Assembly (NCBI GenBank): GCA_963969345.1
Contig: OZ017767.1
Coordinates: 11,538,471 to 11,602,470 of the forward strand
Direction: 5' to 3'
Source of the DNA: Turbatrix aceti
Lineage: Eukaryota > Nematoda > Chromadorea > Rhabditida > Panagrolaimidae
DNA: 64,000 bases
The notes under the pieces were generated by a model. That model saw only the letters and a program-made list of their open reading frames with translations, did no database searches and had not been told where the DNA came from. Position numbers and translations under genes: made by a program. This document shows, in pieces, positions 1 through 12,445 of this stretch. The first letter of the stretch is position 1. The number at the start of each line of letters is the position of its first letter.

Positions 1-3000
1 ACCCGTTCAAAAAACAAAAAAATTCTTTAGTTTTTTTTTGAATTCCTAGAAACATTATTAACCTGCGGAGGCATTTTGCTATCCTTTCCTAAGGTTTTAT
101 TCAATTTTCGAAAAGCTAAAAAGTCCCTAAGGGAATCAAAAACAATTGAATAGGGCCCACCAATTAAAATTTTGTCAAAAATATGGTTGTTGATCCCTTG
201 CCAGGGTCGGCTTCCTATTTTTGACCCGAAAAATGAGAGAAAGTATCCATTGCAAAACAGGGCTCAAAGATTTTTTTTATTAAAGTTGGGTTTTTTCTTC
301 ACGTGCACCTTGGATTGAAGGGTTGCGTCATCGTCCTCGGCGCACCATGCCTTGCTCTTCGCCGGACTGAGATATGTAGACACTAGTTGAGGGCGTAAGA
401 TGATCACTTGTTGTAATTGGTTTGAAATTTCATTCGACACCCTTGTATGACGATGATGACGATGACCCACCCGGGGCGTGTTGTTTCCTGTACTCCGACG
501 TCTGCAAAGATTGAACGTCAAAAAGTATGTCTTTGCACTTGTTGAGATTTTATGTCGTATTCAACCCTTCGAAAAACACCCAAAAATTTATTTGGTTCAT
601 GGATGTGTTAAATTTAGATCCCAGACAAATATTATTTTTTCCATTTTTTATGTATGCAAATTGGTGGGTTCTGTAATTTCAGACGACATCTATATCTTAC
701 TTTTTTGGTGTTGTTGTCTCTTCTCCATCGAACGTGCACACGTACGCACATACGTTTAAAGATAACAACAAAATTTATTATGCCTCACCGAACGATTTGT
801 AGTTTCATCTATCAGTTGAATAGTTGTTGTCAGCCTGTTTTTGGCGCTTCTGACACGAACAATGACAAAAACAAAAAAAAACTTCCGTTACTTTTGCAGA
901 GAAAAAGTTTTTTTTAACATCGAAAATTTTTTTTTCAGTTTTTTTAAATTAAACTTCGTCATTTTTTAGTTTTTTTCTTATTTTAGAAAAGAAAATATAT
1001 TTAAAAAAAAGTTTTTTTATATTTTTCTTATCTAATTTTTTTTTCAATTTAAAAAATGTACTGCAGGAATTTACAATAGCTTGTTTAGACAGATTGCACG
1101 CATTTTGTATCTAAAGTGATTTTAAATTGTCCAAAACGGCCCTCGAAATCAGGCACAGTCCGCTTTAGCTTTTGCTGCAAACCCCAGACTTAGAAAACGA
1201 CGAACGGTCTTGCAAAACTTGACGACGCGAAAAAGTGCCATTTGAACTCTGTAGAATCAAAAATGTTTCATTTATCAAAAAAAATATTATTCCTTATTTT
1301 GAATAACAATTTTTTTTTCAAACCGCCTAAACATTATTCGTCATTTTTTAATTGGTATATTTGCATTATAATTTTTAGTTTGCAATGCTGATGATAATGC
1401 TAGAAAGAGATGAGTTTGTATATCTCTTGAGGAAGTCGTCGCACGTGATATAGACTTCCTCCCAGAATTTTTGTTCATGCGCAATTAGAGAGTACAAGAA
1501 TTACTTTTAAAGTAAAAATTCGTTTCTATCACATTTTTTCAAGAACTAAAAAATGAACGTTTTCAAAACTTAAAAAATGAACTTTGGAAAATTCTTTGGA
1601 TCAAAAGTTCAGTTCAGTTAAAAATTCTATTTTGTACGTCATACTGTTAATTTTTGAAAACTTTGAGTGGTAAATTTAATTTGTCAACCAAAAAATATCC
1701 AAGATCCTGTACTTTTTGCAACGAGGATGTTACAAATTTGCTGACAGTTTCAATAGCATTTTGCATAATAAATTGCCAATTGTCTTTTTTCATTGTAGTA
1801 GTCGTAGTAGTGCTCCTGGGGGTTTCCAGGAATCCGTCCGCACTTTTTTCTGACTGCGTGGCAGCGGGTAGAGCAAAGAAGTACAACAAGTTGTTGTCGG
1901 CACGGAAGTGTATCGATACCGGGGGGAGGAGGAAAACAATTGCCGTGAACCACAACTTTTTTTTCACGTGCTTAAAAATAGGCGGGACACGGACAATGAA
2001 TGAATGGAGATATTCTACTATATATTTTTAAGGGTTAGAAGCAAAAACTAGGGGTAGAAATTGTTTCTTAAAAGAAAAAAAATTTAGAATTAGATTTTTT
2101 TTTCGAAAAAAAAATGTAAATTATTTTCCAAAAAAATGTGCAAATAATTTTTTTATTTCCTTGATGAAAAACAAAAATTTTATTTTTGTCCGAAAACAAA
2201 TATCCGGAAATCCGAGTGCAAATGATTTATATTAAATTTCATTTGTCTTCTAAACACACTTTTTTTGTGGTGTGTTCATAATTATCTTCTGGTGTTGAGA
2301 GCTATGAAATTATAATTATACCCTTAAGGTTAGTGACCATGAAGTAAATATGACAAACTCATAAGCACATTTGCGCTTTGCGGTTTTCAGTTAGCTGGTT
2401 AATCCCGTTCATAATCTTGTAATTGTATATACATTGCACGATAGCACAGATTGTCGTCGTATGAGTTAATCTTCAACAGTAGCTACCGGCTCTTTGGATT
2501 AACTGGTTTACGCAGACAACTCAAAATCCTTTCTGTTCAGTTGACTGTGTTAATTTTGATCATAAATACGAATGCATTTAAATTTGGCACCTGTTTGAAA
2601 TTTAAATTTTTATTCACAGTCCAGTTTTATATGAATTGAGTTTACCCATTTTTTTGATGAATTTTTTTAATGAAAAAATATGTTGTTTTGAATCTTTAAT
2701 ATTGTTACGATACTTTTTCCAAAATAGAAACCCCCATATTTGTTCTATCAAACCTTCAGGGTAAATGAACAATGTGCAGTAAATATGCTTTTGAAAGAAA
2801 TTGGAAGACGTCACGTAGTACGATTGTTTCTTGGATACTTCATTTGTGGGCGGAGCTTTGTTGGGGTTTCTGATATTCTTTCTGGAGGCTAAAGGAAGGA
2901 TATTTGCAGTTGTTACTGGGTACGATACTCCTTTGGAAGTGCGAGAGTAGTTTTCGAAATTGATAAAGCTTTTTTGGGGTTTGGAAAAAGGTAGTTGTCA

Positions 3001-3892
3001 GTCCGAGGATTTGAACTTGAGGTTTGTGAAAGATTCTATTTTTTTGTGAACTGTTCAATTTTTCGATAATATTTGTTTTTATCGTTAAAAAAAAATTCTT
3101 GGAACGGAAAACAAAAATCCTTGTTTTTCTCCTTTTGAACCCCCTTTTTCTCATTTTTTAGCACCCGCATTACGATGACCAAATTCTATTCTCCTGCTCT
3201 GTTGCTTGCCGTCATGCATTGTTCTTCGTTTATCTGCGTTTTATGTCCCTTTTAACAGGTATTAATTAAGCCCCCCGCCAGGGTTTTAGCTATTTGAGGG
3301 GGGCGCATTTCTGATATTGCCGCGTCACGAGGCCCAGGGCGCTAAATTGGGAACCAGAAGGGTTATAAAAATGGTCCAAAAAAATTAAAATGTCAATGGG
3401 AACCATTAAAAGTAAAAAGGGTCGGTGACAAGTATCTATGCCATTATCACGTAGATCCAGATGCAGAAGAATGACTATTCTGCTTTTTAGGAAGCTTAGG
3501 AGGGGTATTTGGAAAGATTTTGGGTTATAAAGTTTTTTCCAAAAACAATTTTGAAAAAAAGAAAATTTAAATTTCTATAGTTTTTTTTTCAAACGAGTTT
3601 TTTGTGCCGTTTTGCATAATGCTTGGGTTTATGTTCAGTCATCCAAAAAAATAATTATTTCTCGGTATAGACCTTGATTTTATGCACCTACTCATGAGTA
3701 AAATGAAAAAAAATGCGCCCCAAAGTTTTCCAGATAAATATTTGTATACAAATGAATGTTTCTGGTGCGTTCAGTGAGCTTCGCACCAGAATTAAGAGTT
3801 TCGTGTGTGATCTTCGAAACTCTTAATTAAAATTATGGCATTTATAAAATAACTCAAAATACTCATTATTAAAAGGGTAAAGCATTTCTTAC
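1..3892. other. AT-rich intergenic DNA, no supported gene
   Basis: Long poly-T and poly-A runs dominate. Short open frames on both strands have low-complexity composition and no consistent splice signals or recognisable domains. A GC-richer patch at about 3265-3350 (ggggggcgcatttctg) has a partial echo near 3710-3730 (aaatgcgcccc) and may be a degenerate repeat. I see no RNA gene. Confidence 0.6.
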
Positions 3893-3966
3893 GCTTCAGG
3901 TGATCCAAACACGATGAATAGTGCCAAAACAAGTTCTGCAGGCGTTGTTGGTTGAGCTGTGGTCAT
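3893..3966 (-). CDS. Possible first coding exon of a small secreted or membrane peptide (uncertain)
   Basis: On the minus strand an ATG at 3966 opens a 24-codon frame, MTTAQPTTPAELVLALFIVF and onward. It contains a hydrophobic stretch (LVLALFIVF) and reaches a good splice donor (GC followed by GTAAGAA). A TATA-like box (TTTATAAAAA, 3991-4000) lies about 25-35 bases upstream of the ATG. I could not find a convincing second exon below 3893, so the gene is incomplete or spurious. The hydrophobic segment could be a signal peptide or a membrane anchor. The support is only the conjunction of promoter, start and donor; no family is recognised. Confidence 0.25.
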
Positions 3967-4833
3967 TTGATTTGGACTGAATGCGCGCGTTTTTTATAAA
4001 ACAGTTTATTTTCGGTTTTGCCCCTGTTTTTGGATTTTTTTGGGTTTTAACACGAAAATATCACTAAAATTTTAAATACTGCATTTTTTTAAAATCAAAA
4101 TGAGGTCCAAAAATGTCCTAAAACTAAATCTCATAAATACATCTAAAACTCTGAGGTTTTTTTTAAATTTCTTGTAGTCTGTAGCCCTTCCAAAACATAA
4201 CAATGATATCATTCAATGAAAATAAATCCATGATATATTTTCCATTTGACCTAGATAACAAAGTATCACTTTCAGCTCTCTGGCCTCTAAAAATGGGAGG
4301 GTTCAAATGTCATTCGATTTATGATTTAACCACGAACCCCGGAGTAGTTGTTTCACGGAATTTTTGGAAAACGCGCACATAAAAGACGTGTCGTTTTCTT
4401 TTTTCTTCAACCGGGGATTTTTGAAGAGGGCAAACATGACTCTCACTTTTTTTGGTGAAATCTCAGAACGCCACTTCACGCGGGAATTCTTTTGCCATGA
4501 ATGAGACAGATGAAAGATGGTGTTTTTTCTTCTGTCATATGGCTGTCCTGGTTGGCAGGCTTGTGTGGACTTTTGAGGCGATTATACCAGACAGTAGCAG
4601 CGATGATGATGAGATATTTGAGATTTCACGTCGTTTTTGTGTTCCTCCCCCTCTTTTTTTTCCATTTCCGTAAAGCCATCCATTGTGCCAGTTTTGAAAT
4701 GTGGAAAACTGGCAGTTCATTTTTCTTGAGTTTTGCTAAAATGTTTCACGCGTTTGAAATTTTTGTAATGATTGGCGATTTTTTTAGGAACGAGGCAAAC
4801 GCAGCAGGAACTCGTCACTCTTCAAGAATCCTC

Positions 4834-6154
4834 ATGACTTCCCTCAGTAACCTCTTCTTGGCATGCAGTCTAGTAGCCAGTCTGGCATTCTTCTGCCAAG
4901 CGCGGCCCAATAACTTGTTATGTTAGTTTGTTGGAATAAAAAAATTTTAAATTCTAATAAAATAAAAAAAATAAAAAATTTTTTTTCAGACGATCCCGAA
5001 ATCAAACGTGAATTCGACCGCGAATTTCTATCTTTTGGCAAACGGGGAGCTGTTGCCATCTACGAACCAGTAGAGCTCGTCGACAAGCGTGCCGATGATG
5101 TAAGTTTAACAACATGCGTTAAAATCTGTTATGTTCTCCAAAAAATTCTTGGAATGAAAACGTTAAAAAATTCTAACACTAACAGAAAACACAAATATTA
5201 GCGTTAGATTTTTTTTAGCGCGCTCATGCTTTTTTCTTGGCAGTAATATCTTATGCAAGAATTTTTTTATGTTTAATCACGAACACTTTTAATTCACGTG
5301 ATCATTGCTTTATTAAAAAAATTAACAGTGGAAAAATATGCGGTGTTCAAAATTGTTCTTTTCTCTCATCGGTGGTATCACTGGTTTCTGAAAAATTGCA
5401 TAATTTAGTAAAAAAACTGTTCTATAGTTTTTAGAACCCTTTGCATTTGTGTTTTGATCGTTCAACAATTTTTGACACTTAAAGCAAAACACTAAAATTT
5501 ACGGAAGCACACGTTTTAAAATTCGTCATCTCAGATTTTTGCATTGTCTGGAATAGTGTTCCGGGCAATTTGTGTTGTAATAAGTTCCAACTCGAAAAGT
5601 TATTTATGTCTTCTTCGTAGTCTAAAAAACTTTACGCCACAACGGGTTGCTATGGCTATAAACGAATTTATTATTTTCAGTATTCTTAAAAGGAAGAAGG
5701 CTTTTTGCGTGGTTTTGAAACCACGCAAAGCTGTTAGGAATTCATATTTCTTTGGCATGAATTACTAGCCAAAAAAATTACGATTACGTTTTTTTTGGGG
5801 GCAAAAAAATTCTAATCGGGCCATGAATAATTTTATTTTTTCCTACTAAGTCACAATTTTTTACAGGAAGTCTTCGACCGAACGTTCATGTCGTTCGGCA
5901 AGCGATCACCCCTTGGTCTCGACAAGAAGGACTTTGACAGAGAATTCATGTCTTTTGGCAAGCGATCGGCGAGCCCGATGGACAAGAAGGACTTCGACCG
6001 GGAGTTCATGTCTTTTGGCAAACGATCGTCAGGCGCGATGGACAAGAAAGACTTTGAGAGAGAATTCATGTCGTTTGGCAAGCGATCTAAGCTCGTGCTC
6101 GACAAGAAGGATTTCGAGAGAGAATTTATGCACTTTGGCAAGCGTGGCATGTGA
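4834..6154 (+). CDS. Neuropeptide precursor with six MSFG/LSFG/MHFG-amide peptides (nlp-13-like)
   Basis: Three exons (4834-4921, 4990-5099, 5867-6154) join with consistent phases to encode 161 residues. The start MTSLSNLFLACSLVASLAFF is a signal peptide. An acceptor (TTTTTTAG, exon from 4788) lies just upstream of the ATG and may be a trans-splice or 5'UTR splice site. Six repeats end in FGKR, so each would be cut at the dibasic site and amidated through Gly: EFDREFLSFG, EVFDRTFMSFG, DFDREFMSFG twice, DFEREFMSFG and DFEREFMHFG. The last four follow a DKK spacer, itself a dibasic site. The DRxxMSFG-amide ending is closest, from memory, to C. elegans NLP-13; NLP-1 and NLP-7 also end in MSFG. 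Intron 2 is long (767 bp). The product is expected to be secreted from neurons through dense-core vesicles. The neuropeptide call is strong; the choice of subfamily is inference. Confidence 0.9.
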
Positions 6155-8227
6155 AAGGATAACAAGGAAGAAGAAGAAGAAGCAAAGAATCAATGAACAC
6201 ACCTGGACCAAAAAAACACCATCTGCAGCGTGGCGAGTAATGCCGTCATCTGTCCGATCGCCTGGCTTTCTGGGGGGCTGAGATGTCAGAAACTCCATCC
6301 AACTATCCCGAGAGCCCGTCAATACCTGTATAGCCTCACATTTTATTGTCTCAATTTAACAAATCCTCCAGCCGATAACAAATTATACCACACACATGCA
6401 CGAACATGATCTTTCTCCCCCCTCTTTTTTTGTACTGCACCAACAAGCCGCGCCCTTCACTTTTTTCACCAACGCCTGAACTGATCTTGATTGTAACATT
6501 TTTTTATTCTGCTTGTACAAGTTAAACTTACTAAAAAATGTCGGAGATAGGAAAAAGAAACTCATAACAATCAGCCGCTTCCGCCGCCTCAATGTCCATT
6601 TTTCAACTTTCCAGTGTTCCTTTATCCTTCCTGTGTTTTTTCTGCACCTGTTGCGTTTGTTCTCCAGTGAAAGAAAAAAAATGTTGTAAGAAAAAACGAA
6701 CAGAGTATTGTGTATGAGTATATTTTTTTGCTTGCGCAAGTTGTGTACGACGAATAAACGTCGAAATGTTTATTTTCTAGATCCAACTTTGGAACTTCTA
6801 CCGTATTTTATAGTTCGATGCACTTTTTGGTTATTTTTTTATTAAAAAAAAAGTACAAGTTTATTTTACTGGTTGCTAAAGAATTTTTGTTGCAATTAAA
6901 CTTTTTAATGGATATCCGGTTATCCGTCAATAATGGAGAAAAAAACTGGTAGCATTTATCAAGTTTATCCGCATTGAAGAAAGTGAAAAAAAATTGTAAA
7001 CGTTGATTTTAGTAAAAGTTAGAAAAAAATCGGGTTTTAGATAAGAAAATTTGCAAGAAAAAATGTAACATGCCGGAACAATGTTTGTAAAAATTACTCT
7101 GAAATAAGTAACATAACAGCTTTGAAAAAAAATGTTTTGTTTTCCCTTAAATCGATATTTTCAGTATTTTTGTTCTCACCACGAAAATGATCAAACCGCG
7201 CGTTTTCCGATTTTTGAAACAAAAGGTCATGTGTTTTGAGAGAAAAATCTTTATCAATCGTATATGAGCTCTTCGGTAGTGATTAAAGGTTGTAAGTGCT
7301 CAACCAGAATACTTGCTCTTTTTTTGATTTCAAGAATGGTCACCTATCCAACCTTCAAGAGTGTATCATCACTTGACACATGCCAATATCGATTCATCCA
7401 TGGATCGTCTTCCGATGTCGCGATAGCGAATAAAAAGTTAATGGATGATAGACAAGTCTGCAGGAAGAAGACTTGCGCACCTAACAAGAAAGTAGGAAGG
7501 GGGTGCTGTCGCGTCTGTCGTCGTCATTCAAGGGAGGAGGAGGATGACCATCGGCAGCGGCAGCGCATCAGTTCGTCGGATGAAAGATAAATATGTAATA
7601 GATACGTCTTTTCAGGGTATATGCTGGAATGTGTGTCAAACCACGGCGGTGAGAGGGGGTGGTGATAGTCGAGCGGCCAGCCAGCCTGGTGAATGCATGG
7701 GATGTATCGAACACATCTACCAACTCGAATCTTTCTTTCTTCTTTTTTTTGTCGCACTGCGCTCGATGGATCTGATCTGATGTGCATGCATGTGCCTTTC
7801 GTCTAAACGTAGTTCGTAGAATAAATCCGTAAACCACGCGTTATCGGTCATGTTACTTTATTTATCTACACGTCAATTTTTTTTGTTCATTTCTAAATAC
7901 ATTTCCGTGGGATATGCGATTTTACGTGGCTGTAACCTTCTTGTAGTGTACCTGTCAGTACTTTAGGTTGAACCAGGTTCTTACAAATTTTTTTGTACTT
8001 CAAATTTTTTTTCAGATGTGTTTATTTTGTTTTAAAACAATAAAAATCTATTTTTTAGATTGCAAGTTGCTTGCTACATCTGAAAAAAAATCTATTTTTG
8101 ATTCCAACACTCTGCGCGCAACGTGCAAAATCAAAATTCTTTGTGTTGTATTTTTAACGTTTTTTTTGAAGTAAAAATTAACAAGTTACAACCAAAAACA
8201 CTAATTACAATCCATACAAACGAAAGT
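6155..8227. other. 3' flank of the neuropeptide gene and AT-rich intergenic DNA
   Basis: Downstream of the neuropeptide stop there is a purine run (aagaagaagaagaag), then AT-rich sequence. Frames at about 7264-7840 on both strands overlap each other and look like composition artefacts of a GC-richer patch. No domain, signal peptide or coherent exon set is visible. Confidence 0.5.
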
Positions 8228-8531
8228 TCATTCCAAAAACGTAGATTCTGGATTTGGTACACACCCGGATAATTTGTGGATTTTTGAAAGGATTTTTACA
8301 TCGTTCGAGGCGTCTTTTAAAGAACTCAAGCGACTTTGGAGGTCGTCGAAAGTGGTAATTAGGAGAAATTTTTCAGTATTTTCTTCACTGACTGAATACG
8401 AGTATTTCTGGAGATGCGTGACCGTTCCAGAAGGGCGCGCAACTTTTTTCTGTAAAAGTTTAAAAAATAGTAGCCACATTTTCGTGAGTGGTGATTAGTT
8501 GGTGATTAGTAAAAAGATGCGTCACAGCCAT
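8228..8531 (-). CDS. Possible small two-exon protein, divergent from the proline-rich gene (uncertain)
   Basis: A 222-bp minus-strand frame (8228-8449) encodes a balanced, coding-like sequence beginning KKVARPSGTV, with LITTFDDLQSRLSSLKDASN in the middle, and ending in a stop. A good acceptor (CTTTTACAG) immediately precedes it. A tiny upstream exon with ATG GCT (8526-8531) and donor GTGACG would give a 75-residue protein starting MAKKVARPSG. Alternatively the frame begins at an ATG at 8479 with no splice. The DDLQSRLSSLKDAS region could form a short helix or coiled coil. No family is recognised. It would be divergently transcribed from the neighbouring secreted-protein gene, about 130 bases away. 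Composition and splice signals are the only support. Confidence 0.33.
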
Positions 8532-8660
8532 GCTGATGTCCGTCAAATTATCTGACTCATCATCGCGTTTGCTCCCAGCTAGTTGAAGACGTAAAAGAAG
8601 AAGATCTGGAAGCTTGAACCTGTTTTATCCTTGTTTTTATCAAAGCTTGTATTTTGCGTC

Positions 8661-10609
8661 ATGCATGTACAATTTGCGCGCAGTATATTTATTCATTTGT
8701 CGTTTTTCACTCTATTCTGCTGGATTTCAGGTAAGAATGTCATTCTAACGTCAAGACGTCCAGTTTGACCTCAAATCAAGGGTGAAAGTGACCAGACAGC
8801 AGCAAACCACTGAATCAATAATTTTTATTGTGCATATCAGAAAACTTCGGGTTTCTTTTAACATTTATTGTTTTTTATTTAACCTATTCCCATTCATTCC
8901 AACACGCTGTTCGTCATGAGAAGCACATTACCACTGGTCGTCGTATTGTTATTTGGATTCATAGCAGTCACGCTATCACAGTCAGAAGACGATTTGTATA
9001 TTTTACTCGATGAAATTAATGTTTTTTCCTGTCGAGGAGGTAGGCACTCTCTTTTGTAGACTTTTTTAACATCTACAGCCATTTTTTAGTCAAAAATGAA
9101 GTCCGAATGAGTGATAACGATGTACAGGTCGTCAACGAAAAAGGAAATAGAGTACACTACATCAAAGCGCCCGGAAACTATTCAATACATTTTTCAAGAA
9201 TTCAGGTGTTGCAAAACTTTGGGTACCTGACTGGTGAAATTGGTGTCACGCTACAGGTTCCTATTTTGGAAGGTCCAGCTGGTAGGTTGCTCTTGACACT
9301 AAAAATCGCACGCTGAAATTTTCTCTCGCTCTCTTGAAACTTGAAATTTACTCTAAAAAAATTATTTATGCAAGAACGAAAATTTTCAAGAGTACAATTT
9401 TTTTCGTGTCAAAAACCCTAATTTTTTATTTCACATATTTTTTTCTTGACAACCAAAATCCAATCCTGTTTCATTTTATGAATCAAAGTCGTGTTTTACA
9501 ACATTTTCTACGACGAAAGAAAACATGTTTGAATGCGGCTGACTCATGCGTGTGTCACGCTTTTTTTTCTCACTCTGTTCATTATCTGCAAAGGAACAAA
9601 TTATCCAGAGGATACACAGACACCAACCAGAAGCTTTTGTTCTTTTTTCAGGAATCCGCTTTGACGTGCCATATACCATGATCCCTGAAACTGGTTTGCT
9701 GAACCAGCAGTGCGACGAACACAGCGGCATCGTCGAACGCGACAAGCGTTCATACTGGTTAGTTGATTTTTTCATCCATCCTAAGGATGAATCTGAGTCC
9801 GAATCAATCCAGTTAAACAAGTTGAAAATAATTTTTTTAGCCGATACTGCGAGCTCTGCCAGATCAGCAACAAGGTCGAGGCGGGTCTCAACACCGGAAG
9901 ACACAAGTTCCTGCCCGAGCTCGCGCACGGCCAGGAAGAAGCCTTTGCCCCGCACTGCGGAGAAATTGGACGGAATGTTTATGAATTCAAGAGGTCACTC
10001 AACCTGCCGGGAAGAAAAGAACTCGAAAACATGATCAAAGGCAAAGTCCAGGGCATCGATGACGAAGTGAAGAAGCGCCTCAACAAGGGTCGCGGTCGGT
10101 TCCAGGTCTACCTGAACCTGATCAGCGCCGAGCAACCCCCTATCGGCCAGCAGGCTTGGTTCCAAGGCTCCGAGCAATGCAGATCCTGCACCCCAGGCGC
10201 ACGGCCACAGCAGCGAGGCGGCGGATTCGGGTTCTTGTACTGCAACGCGGAAGACTGCAAATCCGCCTGGGCTCAGCAGTGTCTGCATAACTCAGCCAAG
10301 ATTGTGGCATGCTACACTGTCGAATTCAACTACCGTATGACGTCTAACTACAATGATGTGGTCAGATTCCTCAGGGAAAACAATTACCCCAACCAGGAGG
10401 TTGCTACTGCTCCGCCCCCGACACCTCCACCCCCACCCCCACCCCCACCACCCCCAGCTCCCGCGGGGCAAACCGGGGCCGAGGCCCTTCAGGAACTCTC
10501 TGCACGATGTGTTGCACAAATTCCAGTCAAGAGCAGCCATCTGAGAAGATACTGTACCATCTTCTGGAACGAAAAACTCTGCTGCACGAATTGTCCGGGA
10601 GTCTGCTAA
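8661..10609 (+). CDS. Secreted cysteine-rich protein with a polyproline linker and two alternative signal-peptide exons
   Basis: Core exons are 9090-9281, 9652-9757 and 9841-10609. Two separate first exons fit the same phase-1 junction. Exon 1a (8661-8730) starts MHVQFARSIF and ends at CAG/GTAAGAA. Exon 1b (8916-9039) starts MRSTLPLVVV and ends at a GTAGGC donor. Each encodes its own hydrophobic leader, suggesting alternative promoters. The 1b form has 396 residues. The mature protein has clustered cysteines (CRYCELC, EQCRSC, CNAEDC, and a C-terminal CCTNCPGVC). A run of about 15 prolines lies some 60 residues before the end and separates a larger cysteine-containing region from the cysteine-rich tail. 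A charged stretch (KELENMIKGKVQGIDDEVKK) may be helical. Signal and cysteines imply an extracellular, disulfide-bonded product. I do not recognise the family. The sequence is coding through every splice junction. Confidence 0.82.
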
Positions 10610-12445
10610 TTTTTCATATGTAATATTTGTAGTTTTTTGTTTTGTTTTCAATTCAAAATTTCGCCCGCCCGCCTGCCAACTTTTTTTTGAACAATGTCTC
10701 TGGCTGCTGTCTACTGATCTGTTTTTTTCTTGGTTTATTTTGCCTTGGATAACTTTCGCTCTCAACAAGCACACACACATACACACACGCGATAATGATG
10801 ATTATGTACAACGAATAACACGAATACGAAGGAACCCGAAAATCTTTCATTTTGTCATGCAAGGAATAAATTTTGATTGAAAACAGAAAACGTAAATTTA
10901 GAATTAACAACAACGCAAAAAATTGATCCCCCAGAGGCACCAAATAATTTTTCACATTCTTTTGTTGTTTTTTAGGAAAAGTCAAAAAAAAGTGAAGCAT
11001 TTTGCAGCGCTGCTGCAGATTGCATTGACAAAAGCCTTTTTTGGAACAATTTCAGAGACATTCAAAGTGCCATCTTTTTGTTACCTTCTTTGGCATCTTT
11101 TTGTATGCGGATCTGGTTTCCAACGCATAATTTTTTTATGCTTTTTTTTGCAAACGTCGTCAAAATTTAAATTGGTGACAACAAATGCATTTTGCATTCG
11201 GTACAGTTTTTTTAACCTTTTCCGACGTCTAGACTAAAAATTAATTTTAAATTTTATCTTGTACGAAAAATTAAACGACTTTTTTTCAGACAAGACATAA
11301 AATTTTAAAAATGACGTTTGGTCATAAGTGAATGAATAAATGCAACCACGCATGCGCATGCACGTAATGCCGACGGACCTCAAACCAGGAAGGTTTTTTT
11401 TAGATTTATTTTTGTTGTCGCATGTTGCTGTAATTAACTTAATTTTTGAATAGGAAGTATAAAAGCTAAAGGGCAAATTGCTTCCATTTGTAGAGGAAAT
11501 TAGCACAAAGGTTTTTGAAACTTTTATATATTTGTTTTAAAAAAAACTGTTTTGCGATGTCTAAAACATGGAACGCAAAATTGGTGTCATCGGGTTCGAT
11601 TTTTTGCCTGAATTTGTATATTCAAAACTCAAAAAAGATTAAGTTTTAACAAAATCCTATTTAAATGAAAACGAAATATAAAACATTTTTTTGAAAATTT
11701 CATGTTCTAATTTGGATTTACAGTATACTTTTTTTGATTGCTGGCACTATTGTTACACTTACAGTAGGTGCATTTTTACGTTGTTTGTCATAGTTGTATT
11801 TTTTTCAGCAAATCAGTTCTTTGCATCAGAATAATAATTTTATTAACACAATAGTAAACAAATCATACACATGTTTATCATCATACACAGCTATGCCATG
11901 GGTATCATGGGATCACAATATCCGAAAAAAAAAACAAAGAAAAAATATTGTCACTTTGCCCTGCTATCATTTTTTTGATAGAAGAAGATCTTGATGTCAA
12001 GCTCATTTTTTAAGTTTCATTATACATTTTTTTAATATGAAAAAGTGGACGGCTGAGAAACCTGGAGACCAGGAGGAACGATTAATTGATAAGTCATGGA
12101 ACAAAGAAAAAAGTTGAAAAAAATTTCTCGGAGAACGTCAATTTTGACAAAAAAAAGCAAAACAAAACCCCAAGTGTTTTCTTCAAAAAATAAGTTGTTT
12201 TCCAGACAGAAGAAAAAAAGGCTACAAGAAAAACGTAATGGAATGTCGTGAACATAGGTATACGGTAGATGGACGAGAGTTAGCATTTGTCCATGCCATG
12301 ATAATGAAAGGGTATTCTGACAATGAGGCTCAACATATTGAGGGCTGCTGATGCTGCTGACACCCGAATTGAATTTTGATCAAAAAGTAGAAATAGTCCG
12401 TTTTTGTGGTGTAAAAAAAAGGTGTACTGTCATGCTTGCATGTTG
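10610..12445. other. Intergenic region between two 3' ends
   Basis: This separates the plus-strand proline-rich gene from the minus-strand cal-1 gene, so it should hold both 3'UTRs. AATAAA-type signals occur at about 10862-10868 and 11332-11337. A short CA repeat lies near 10770-10790. No coding exon is supported. Confidence 0.5.

Noticed and set aside
7264..7837. Overlapping frames on both strands, 78-108 codons
   Set aside because: All are shadows of one GC-richer patch, with Arg/Ser/His-rich sequence and no coherent start or splice sites.
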